From Patescibacteria group bacterium (GTDB lineage Bacteria > Patescibacteriota > Patescibacteriia > Patescibacteriales > WJLG01): a DNA stretch of 38,916 nt. The notes below the pieces were generated by a model. It was not told the DNA's origin. It did not search any database and worked only from the letters and a program-made list of their open reading frames with translations. Below are positions 23,818-30,480 of this stretch, in pieces (within the stretch, counting starts at the first letter, position 1; each line of letters begins with the position of its first letter). The position numbers and the translations under genes are program-made. The stretch lies in contig JAQTUZ010000016.1 of assembly GCA_028707065.1 (NCBI GenBank), positions 1-38,916 of the forward strand, given 5' to 3'.

Positions 23818-23985
23818 ATGGAGTGGTTAAAGAAACTTTTCGGAGGAAAAAAACAAGAAGCGGCCAAAGAGGCGCCGCTGAACGCGCCTAAAGCTCCCGA
23901 GATGCCGATGGGTGGAATGCCGGAAAACAAGCCGATGAGCGGCACGGGAATGACCGATCAATCGGAAAGCGAAGATATGAAATAA
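23818..23985 (+). CDS. Very small Met/Pro-rich protein
   Basis: A 55-codon frame starting MEWLKKLFGGKKQEAAKEAP and ending in an acidic SESEDMK. The short amphipathic basic start (MEWLKKLFGGKK) could touch membranes; the middle is disordered with repeated PM/GM pairs. Similar WLKKLFGGKK-type openings are common in small proteins of this bacterial group, by recollection only. Support for expression comes from an extended -10 promoter about 75 bases upstream and a perfect terminator 10 bases after the stop. No Shine-Dalgarno is close to the ATG. Confidence 0.6.
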   Translation: MEWLKKLFGGKKQEAAKEAPLNAPKAPEMPMGGMPENKPMSGTGMTDQSESEDMK

Positions 23986-23995
23986 ATACGGTTTA

Positions 23996-24035
23996 AAAAT
24001 AATCAGCCTGAATCAATGAGCTGATTATTTTTTTT
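23996..24035 (+). terminator. Terminator of the 55-aa ORF
   Basis: AAAATAATCAGC pairs with GCTGATTATTTT around a 12-base loop; a T run follows. Confidence 0.88.
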
Positions 24036-24039
24036 ACCC

Positions 24040-24126
24040 AAATTGCTGCATTGCTAAATTGTTAAATTGTTGCGCAACGAATTTTAATGTTTAACAATGT
24101 AGCAATGTAACAATTTAACAATTTTT
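24040..24126. repeat. Palindromic intergenic element, family E (copy E2)
   Basis: AATTGCTGCATTGCTAAATT and GTTAAATTGTTGCGCAACGA on the left pair with AACAATGTAGCAATG and TAACAATTTAACAATT on the right. GTTGCGCAACGA is shared exactly with E1. Confidence 0.85.
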
Positions 24127-24195
24127 TCATCTGTAGCAAATTTTTATACACCATCCGCATTTTTCGATTTCCGAATTTTTTGCTATCATAATAGT

Positions 24196-25047
24196 ATGAA
24201 ATTAATCGATACTCACGCCCACGTCAATTTCAAGAAATTTTCCGCCGATGCCGATCAGGTTATTCTCAACGCTTTGAATAACGAGACCGGCATGATTATT
24301 GTCGGCGCGGATTATAAGACTTCCAAACGGGCGCTGGATCTGGCCAATAAATACGAAAAAGGCGTTTATGCCGCGGTCGGCTTGCATCCGGTGCATCTGG
24401 AGGATATCACCGAAGCCGGCGAGGACGGCCGTGAAGTTGTCCGCGTCCGGGCGGAAGAATTCAATTATGATAATTACGAAAAATTGGCCGAGTTCGAGAA
24501 AGCCGTCGCGATCGGCGAGATCGGCTTGGATTATTATCATCTGAAATTGTCGCCCGACCTGGAAAATTCCAAAAAGAAGCAGAAGGAAGTTTTGGTCAAA
24601 CAATTATTGCTGGCGCGGAGTTTTGATTTGCCGGCGATCGTCCATTGCCGCGTCGCGCACGACGACTTGCTCTCAACTCTAAAAAAATTCAAGGAAGACT
24701 ATAAAGAAAAAATTCCATTGGATAAGCCCTGGGGAGTGATCCATTGCTTTTCCGGCGACGAAAACCTGGCCTGGGAATATTTCAAGCTCGGCTTTTTCAT
24801 CTCTTTCACCGGCATCATCACTTTCAGCCAGCAATGGGACGACTTGATCCGCAAAATGCCGGCCGATAAATTCATGGTGGAAACCGATTGTCCGTTTATG
24901 ACGCCCGAACCGTTCCGCGGCCAGCGTAATGAACCGGCCTTAGTGACTTATGTGGCCGAGCGCATCGCGGCTATCCGCGGCGTCGAGCCTGACCGCATCG
25001 CCGAAATCTCCACGGAGAATGCGAGAAGATTTTTTGGAATTAATTAG
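24196..25047 (+). CDS. tatD: TatD family metal-dependent hydrolase (DNase)
   Basis: 283 residues. All metal and active-site positions of the TIM-barrel family are present: H7 and H9 (DTHAH), E108 (GEIGLDYY), H150 (IVHCR), H183 (IHCFSG) and D231 (ETDCPF). TatD enzymes act as 3'-5' exonucleases or D-aminoacyl-type hydrolases. A charged segment near 72-97 (ITEAGEDGREVVRVRAEEF) is longer than in the typical enzyme. There is no Shine-Dalgarno, and a -10-like TATCAT lies only 8 bases before the ATG, so the message could be leaderless. Confidence 0.93.
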   Translation: MKLIDTHAHVNFKKFSADADQVILNALNNETGMIIVGADYKTSKRALDLANKYEKGVYAAVGLHPVHLEDITEAGEDGREVVRVRAEEFNYDNYEKLAEFEKAVAIGEIGLDYYHLKLSPDLENSKKKQKEVLVKQLLLARSFDLPAIVHCRVAHDDLLSTLKKFKEDYKEKIPLDKPWGVIHCFSGDENLAWEYFKLGFFISFTGIITFSQQWDDLIRKMPADKFMVETDCPFMTPEPFRGQRNEPALVTYVAERIAAIRGVEPDRIAEISTENARRFFGIN

Positions 25048-25151
25048 TCGCTTAGTTGATTAGTTAATTAGTTGAATAACAAATCAGCTTCTTATGATTG
25101 ATAAACTTTGTTTAAATAACAACTAAGTACCTAATCGACTAATATACTAAT
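25044..25151. repeat. Palindromic intergenic element, family B
   Basis: TTAGTCGCTTAGTTGATTAG on the left is inverted on the right (CTAATCGACTAATATACTAA). It is a diverged relative of the copies at 26132-26253 and 27199-27320. Confidence 0.85.
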
Positions 25152-25161
25152 AATTTTTGCG

Positions 25162-25197
25162 GCGCCCTTGACAAAGGCGCTTTTTTTGTGGTAGAAA
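25162..25197 (+). promoter_or_regulatory. Terminator-like hairpin overlapping a promoter
   Basis: GCGCC (25162-25166) pairs with GGCGC (25176-25180) and is followed by TTTTTTT, a compact terminator for tatD. Its loop holds a -35 box TTGACA (25168-25173). With an 18-base spacer this reaches an extended -10, TG-G-TAGAAA (25192-25197), of the next gene. The same block recurs at 26263-26299. Confidence 0.65.
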
Positions 25198-25247
25198 CAT
25201 AAGTTGATCTTTGAAAAATAAATTCTCACAATATAGAGGAGGTTGAT

Positions 25248-26003
25248 ATGTCATTGAAAGCTTTTCTTCGAACAGTTTCGGTGTTGTTAGCGGCGGGATT
25301 GACTAGTTTTGTTTGGGTTTTCATCTTGATTAATGATTTCGAAACAAACAAGGCGTTTTTTATCGGTCATTCGATAGGGCCGAAGATTATGATCATTCTT
25401 TGCGGTCTTGGCGTATTTCTGCTGCTTTGGTTGGTTTTCGAAATGATAGGCCTGGCGATTTTCGAGCGGTTTAAACCTGTGTGTTTGATTAAGGATGATT
25501 GCACCATTCTCTATTATTATGATAATGATGGCAGACTCACTTTTCGCGGCACTTTTTCGCCGGAAGGCAATGCCTGGGTAAATAACCTCTTGAGGAAGTT
25601 TACCGTCGCCGATATTTTCCGCCGCAATTATCATACTTTGCCGGTGGTAATAAATATCGATTTGGAAAACATTTATCCTTTGGGGCGCGAGGAGTCGCTG
25701 ATTTTGCGAGTGGAAAATCTGTCGGTTATTTTCACCGACCTGAACAACAATAGCGTTAAGCCAGTAATGGATTTGTTTATTCGCTATAAGGACACTGACG
25801 TTGTTGAGGCGATGAAAAAGCGGATTATCGAGGCTTTTACGGCGACCGTCACCAAGGGAGTGCACGCGCAAGGAAGAATGGCAACTGTCAGCATTGACCT
25901 GAAAGATACTTTTATCGATGTTGTTAATCTTGTTCTGAAAAACGAACTGTACAAGCTCAACGGCCCCAGCTTTGATTTTACGGCGCTGATTGAGTATCAA
26001 TAA
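25248..26003 (+). CDS. Unknown two-helix membrane protein, paralogue 1
   Basis: 251 residues, not recognised. Two N-terminal membrane helices (about 8-29 and 45-70) are followed by a soluble domain. That domain has the signature FRGTF, then LPVVINIDLENIYPLG, LILRVENLSVIF and a helical region with VVEAMKKRIIEAF. The 26379 gene product shares this plan and several of these motifs, so they are diverged paralogues. Membrane anchor, beta part and amphipathic helix resemble SPFH/band-7 proteins only loosely. GAGGAGG lies 6 bases before the ATG; GATCTTT is in the leader (25206-25212). Confidence 0.7.
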   Translation: MSLKAFLRTVSVLLAAGLTSFVWVFILINDFETNKAFFIGHSIGPKIMIILCGLGVFLLLWLVFEMIGLAIFERFKPVCLIKDDCTILYYYDNDGRLTFRGTFSPEGNAWVNNLLRKFTVADIFRRNYHTLPVVINIDLENIYPLGREESLILRVENLSVIFTDLNNNSVKPVMDLFIRYKDTDVVEAMKKRIIEAFTATVTKGVHAQGRMATVSIDLKDTFIDVVNLVLKNELYKLNGPSFDFTALIEYQ

Positions 26004-26016
26004 TGTACTGAGCTCT

Positions 26017-26050
26017 GCCGGCAGGAAGCAATTTCCGCCGGCCTTTTTTT
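26017..26050 (+). terminator. Terminator of paralogue 1
   Basis: GCCGGCAGGAA (26017-26027) pairs with TTTCCGCCGGC (26032-26042), followed by T7. Confidence 0.8.
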
Positions 26051-26131
26051 ACTACGAATGCTACGAATTTAGATAATCCGAATTATATTTACTACAAATG
26101 CTACCTGCCTGCCGGCAGGCAGGCGAAAATA
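26051..26131. repeat. A/B-type words with a nested GC palindrome (filled site)
   Basis: ACTACAAATGCTAC is followed by a block containing CCTGCCTGCCGGCAGGCAGG (26104-26123) and then AAAATAGATTATCCG. The sites at 27138-27165 and 27180-27207 read ACTACAAATGCTAC or CTACAAATGCTAC plus AAAAATAGATTATCCG with nothing between. Confidence 0.9.
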
Positions 26132-26253
26132 GATTATCCGAACTATGTTTAGTTACTTAGTTAATTGGTCAATTGGTTGAATAGTAAACAAATTTTTTTA
26201 TTGATAAAGTTTGCTTCGCCACAACTAAGTACCTAATTTACTAAGATACTAAT
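26132..26253. repeat. Family B element, copy nearly identical to 27199-27320
   Basis: Starts GATTATCCGAACTATG and has TTAGTTAATTGGTCAATTGG on the left arm and CTAAGTACCTAATTTACTAA on the right arm. The 27199 copy is the same length and differs at only a few positions, a recent duplication. Confidence 0.9.
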
Positions 26254-26262
26254 AATATTTGC

Positions 26263-26299
26263 GGCGCCCTTGACAAAGACGCTTTTTTTGTGGTAAAAA
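26263..26299 (+). promoter_or_regulatory. Promoter of paralogue 2, duplicated block
   Basis: CGGCGCCCTTGACAAAGACG, then T7 and TGTGGTAAAAAT. -35 TTGACA (26270-26275), 18-base spacer, extended -10 TG-G-TAAAAA (26294-26299). The hairpin has one mismatch (GCGCC/GACGC) compared with the first copy, so the terminator function is weaker here. Confidence 0.65.
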
Positions 26300-26378
26300 T
26301 CAGGGTTGATGTCTTTTTAAACTCGATCTTTCATAATAAGTAATATTCCTCAACTTTCATAACCTGAAAGGGGTTAGC

Positions 26379-27044
26379 ATGTCTCTAAATATTTTTTCTT
26401 ACTGCTTTTCCTTGGTGATCACCGCCTTGATCATGTTTGGCACTCATAGTTTTTTTCTTATCCCCGGTACGCCACAGACGATTTACATGATCATTTTGGT
26501 CATTCTTTGGGTGACAATGTCCGAAACGATCAAAGGTTTGTTGTTCCATTCAAGGGTAGCGGCGCTGGTGGAAAAGACCGGTACCATGCTGTTTTTCAAG
26601 AAGAAAAACAGATTCGTTTTCCGCGGCTGCTTCGTTAAGAATTATGAACTGACGGGAAAATTGACCATCGTCGATTCACAGCGGGATTTTATCGATCTGC
26701 CGGTAGAGATGATATTCAATCTGGAGTTTAAATCAGTCCGCGGTTCCAGATTGCTCTTGAAATTGGAAAAATTCACGGTCGCCTTTGACTTTCCCTGGGA
26801 ACAAAGTGAGGGCATCAGGCTCTTGGATCGTTATCAGAACAAATATCTCGCGCGCAATGCGATTGAAGCTAAAATCAGGACAGCCGTAGGTGATGTTTTG
26901 GCCGAAGAGACGCAAATGACCGGAACGAAATTTTCGATCAATAACGATGAACTCCGGCTGATTATTTTGCAGAGGATCAGCGCGTCCTTAGAGGATGAAT
27001 TCTATCATTATAAAGGCGATTGTCTGATGTCAATGGTTCTATAA
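26379..27044 (+). CDS. Unknown two-helix membrane protein, paralogue 2
   Basis: 221 residues. Two hydrophobic helices (about 8-28 and 35-50) precede the same soluble domain as paralogue 1: FRGCF, LPVEMIFNLEFKSVRG, LLLKLEKFTVAF and RNAIEAKIRTAV line up with it, while overall identity is low. It is not recognised and is probably membrane-associated. AAAGGGG lies 6 bases before the ATG. The upstream control block copies that of paralogue 1, which points to duplication of gene and promoter together, followed by divergence of the coding part. Confidence 0.7.
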   Translation: MSLNIFSYCFSLVITALIMFGTHSFFLIPGTPQTIYMIILVILWVTMSETIKGLLFHSRVAALVEKTGTMLFFKKKNRFVFRGCFVKNYELTGKLTIVDSQRDFIDLPVEMIFNLEFKSVRGSRLLLKLEKFTVAFDFPWEQSEGIRLLDRYQNKYLARNAIEAKIRTAVGDVLAEETQMTGTKFSINNDELRLIILQRISASLEDEFYHYKGDCLMSMVL

Positions 27045-27059
27045 TGAGGTGAAGATGAT

Positions 27060-27093
27060 GCCGGCGGGAAAGGATTTCCGCCGGCCTTTTTTT
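27060..27093 (+). terminator. Terminator of paralogue 2
   Basis: GCCGGCGGGAA pairs with TTCCGCCGGC, followed by T7. It resembles the terminator of paralogue 1 (26017-26050). Confidence 0.85.
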
Positions 27094-27198
27094 ACTACGA
27101 ATGAATCCGAATTTAGATAATCCGAATTATATTTACTACAAATGCTACAAAAATAGATTATCCGAATTTTATCTATCTCTACAAATGCTACAAAAATA

Positions 27199-27320
27199 GA
27201 TTATCCGAACTATGTTTAGTTACTTAGTTAATTGGTCAATTGGTTGAATAGTAAACAAATTTTTTTATTGATAAAGTTTGCCTTTCCACAACCAAGTACC
27301 TAATTAACTAATATACTAAT
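27199..27320. repeat. Family B element, second near-identical copy
   Basis: 122 bases matching 26132-26253 except for a few changes in the loop (GCCTTTCCACAACC against GCTTCGCCACAACT) and right arm. Confidence 0.9.
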
Positions 27321-27325
27321 CCCTT

Positions 27326-27355
27326 TTGACATTTTTTCGGAAAAGATGATAGAAT
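27326..27355 (+). promoter_or_regulatory. Promoter of the 76-aa gene
   Basis: -35 TTGACA (27326-27331), 18-base spacer, extended -10 TG-A-TAGAAT (27350-27355), the same layout as the two paralogue promoters. Confidence 0.7.
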
Positions 27356-27410
27356 ACCTTGACATAAAAATATTTGTGCAAACTTTGTCAAAATCTCAGA
27401 AAGGTTCTTT

Positions 27411-27641
27411 ATGAAAAAAAAGCTTAAAGATTTGAACGCTGGCGATTATTTTATTTATGCGGCTCCCCATGACAAGTCGACAGAACATATACCTGTTTCC
27501 CTGTTGCAGCTTGTCATTATTGAGCCAAAATCTCTTGACGAGCCTTTGCCTTGGCCGAAAGGTATTAGGGAGCAGGGAATGGTTCGTAATCTCCGCGCGG
27601 AGCTTCTCGAAGAAGAGGTGATAATAATTTTACCGAGCTAA
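27411..27641 (+). CDS. Small hypothetical protein
   Basis: 76 residues, soluble, acidic C-terminal half (AELLEEEVIIILPS). It starts KKKLKDLNAGDYFIYAAP, a pattern seen in small beta-barrel-like proteins where a K-x-L-x-x-L-x-x-G-D-x-F opening is followed by short strands; function unknown. AAAGG lies 7 bases before the ATG. It has its own promoter and terminator and is the third gene in the array that shares family B control blocks. Confidence 0.65.
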   Translation: MKKKLKDLNAGDYFIYAAPHDKSTEHIPVSLLQLVIIEPKSLDEPLPWPKGIREQGMVRNLRAELLEEEVIIILPS

Positions 27642-27673
27642 GGAATATTGGTTATTTTTGAGCCAAATAGTTA

Positions 27674-27704
27674 GATCCGTGCGGACATTCCGGCGGATTT
27701 TTTT
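27674..27704 (+). terminator. Terminator of the 76-aa gene
   Basis: GATCCGTGCGG pairs imperfectly with CCGGCGGATT (one bulge), followed by T7. Confidence 0.7.
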
Positions 27705-27720
27705 GTAGAGAAATCCAATC

Positions 27721-27748
27721 TTGACAGCGCCGGAAGAAGTGATAAAAT
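27721..27748 (+). promoter_or_regulatory. Promoter of groES-groEL
   Basis: -35 TTGACA (27721-27726), 16-base spacer, extended -10 TG-A-TAAAAT (27743-27748), just upstream of the CIRCE operator. Confidence 0.8.
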
Positions 27749-27759
27749 GAAGTATGCTT

Positions 27760-27786
27760 TTAGCACTTGACTTATTCGAGTGCTAA
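27760..27786 (+). promoter_or_regulatory. CIRCE operator (HrcA binding site)
   Basis: TTAGCACTT-N9-GAGTGCTAA, matching the consensus TTAGCACTC-N9-GAGTGCTAA at 17 of 18 positions. Located right after the -10 box, so HrcA binding would block early transcription until heat or misfolding stress. No hrcA gene is in the window. Confidence 0.95.
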
Positions 27787-27809
27787 TGAAAATTAATTAA
27801 GACAACATG

Positions 27810-27909
27810 ATGCGAACCTACGAATTTTTCGCGAATACAACGAATAGATTTAACGAATTAATTCGATAAATAGTTCGCGGTATTCGCGTAAAATTTGTAG
27901 TATTCGCAT
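27810..27909. repeat. Palindromic element, family A (copy A4), inside the groES leader
   Basis: ATGCGAACCTACGAATTTTT and CGCGAATAC on the left are inverted on the right (GTATTCGCGTAAAATTT, GTAGTATTCGCAT). It lies between CIRCE and the groES start, so it is part of the message. Confidence 0.88.
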
Positions 27910-27919
27910 TACTAAAGTT

Positions 27920-28210
27920 ATGATAATGAAACCTCTCCATGACAATGTGGTCATCAAACCCGCTGTGGCGGAAAAAACCACCAAGGCCGGGATCGTTCTG
28001 CCGGACACGGTCGACAAAGGCAAGCCCGAACAGGGCACGGTGATGGCCGTCGGCGCCGGAAAAATTTTAGATAACGGAACAATCTCAAAAATGTCGGTCA
28101 AGGTCGGCGACAAAGTGATGTTCAAAAAATACGCCGCGGACGAGATCGAGATCGCGGGAGAAAAAGTCATCCTGATTTCCGAGGGAGATATTTTAGCTGT
28201 TTTAAATTAA
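27920..28210 (+). CDS. groES: Co-chaperonin GroES
   Basis: 96 residues. KPLHDNVVIKP at the start, the mobile loop region TTKAGIVLPDTVDKGKPEQGTV, GDKVMFKKYAADEI and the end EGDILAVL are all standard. It caps the GroEL chamber during protein folding. ATG 27920 is used; the ATG two codons later (27926, MKPLHD) is equally likely. No Shine-Dalgarno is visible. It is first in a CIRCE-controlled pair with groEL, after a long leader containing a hairpin repeat. Confidence 0.96.
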   Translation: MIMKPLHDNVVIKPAVAEKTTKAGIVLPDTVDKGKPEQGTVMAVGAGKILDNGTISKMSVKVGDKVMFKKYAADEIEIAGEKVILISEGDILAVLN

Positions 28211-29929
<1,719 letters not shown>

Positions 29930-29970
29930 ACGGGAAGTAAAAAGTAAAAAACAAAAAGTAAAAAATATTT

Positions 29971-30232
29971 GCCATGCGGCAGTCTCCCGACAGGGGACTG
30001 CCGCTTTTGGTTTGACAACAATGTTCTGATTTGCGCCGCAAGTTCGCAGCAGTCCGCTAATCGCGAGACTGCTGCACGGCAAAAGTCAGATATTTGCCAT
30101 GCTATTTGCCACGCGAAATATTTGTCATGCGGCAGTCTCCCGTAAGGGGACTGCCGCTTTGATTTGGCAGAACGTTTGAGGTCGCGCCGTAAATTTGCAG
30201 CAGTCCTCTTCGAGAGACTGCTGCATGGCAGA
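29971..30232. repeat. Duplicated pair of family F hairpins
   Basis: Unit 1: GCGGCAGTCTCCCG...GGGGACTGCCGC, then GCAGCAGTCCGCT...CGCGAGACTGCTGC. Unit 2: the same type of pair at 30129 and 30197, with GCGCCGYAA words between the hairpins in both. ATGGCA/TGCCAT words border most of the hairpins. Confidence 0.9.
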
Positions 30233-30311
30233 ATGAGCCGCTTTTCTTGTGAAGGGATTTTTATTTTTTTGTCAAACTGTACAAAAAATGTGCACACAAG
30301 TTATACACAAC

Positions 30312-30355
30312 TTGAATTACAAATTATAAATTATAAATTACAAATTGTTCATAAT
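30312..30355. repeat. Family C AT-rich repeat
   Basis: TTGAATTACAAATTATAAAT followed by TATAAATTACAAATTG; words shared with 8369-8400 and 28211-28282. Confidence 0.5.
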
Positions 30356-30455
30356 TTTAGCGTCTAACAGGAATCGTTTTCTAAATAGCTAATAATAAAT
30401 AAAAAAATTCTCTAAAATTTTCATTTTTTTCCCGCAAAAAAGGCTTCGGAAGTGA

Positions 30456-30480
30456 TATAATTATATTGTATATACAATAT
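30456..30480 (+). promoter_or_regulatory. Extended -10 promoter with adjoining palindrome
   Basis: TG-A-TATAAT (TATAAT at 30456-30461) without a good -35. It is directly followed by the perfect palindrome ATATTGTATATACAATAT (30463-30480), which touches the ATG at 30481. This could be an operator or an RNA hairpin at the start of the message. Confidence 0.6.

Larger units (their letters stand above)
26004..26378. other. Control and repeat block between the two paralogues
   Basis: 375 bases, no gene. It holds a terminator (26017-26050), family A/B words with a nested GC palindrome (26051-26131), a family B element (26132-26253), a terminator/promoter block (26263-26299) and a leader with GATCTTT (26325-26331) and AAAGGGG before the ATG at 26379. 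Confidence 0.8.
27045..27410. other. Control and repeat block before the 76-aa gene
   Basis: 366 bases, no gene. It has the terminator of paralogue 2 (27060-27093), A/B-type words with an internal tandem duplication of CTACAAAAATAGATTATCCG (from 27145 and 27186), the second family B copy (27199-27320), a promoter (27326-27355) and a 55-base leader. Confidence 0.8.
29930..30480. other. Gap after groEL: four F hairpins, AT-rich repeat and surface-protein promoter
   Basis: 551 bases, no gene. Family F hairpins lie at 29976-30004, 30046-30075, 30129-30157 and 30197-30224; the first two and last two form a duplicated unit. A family C stretch (30312-30355) follows, then an extended -10 (30456-30461) and a palindrome (30463-30480) immediately before the next gene. 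The first hairpin plus its T-rich end may stop groEL transcription. Confidence 0.8.

Noticed and set aside
25044-27320. Insertion sequence suspected from repeated 122-base blocks
   Set aside because: No transposase gene lies between the copies, and the blocks are palindromic control regions rather than terminal repeats.
27642-27720. tRNA or other RNA gene in the gap before groES
   Set aside because: No cloverleaf or known RNA structure could be drawn; the gap is explained by a terminator and the groES promoter with CIRCE.
29971-30232. CRISPR array suspected from regularly spaced F repeats
   Set aside because: There are only four hairpins, in two alternating types, with similar rather than unique spacers and no cas genes.
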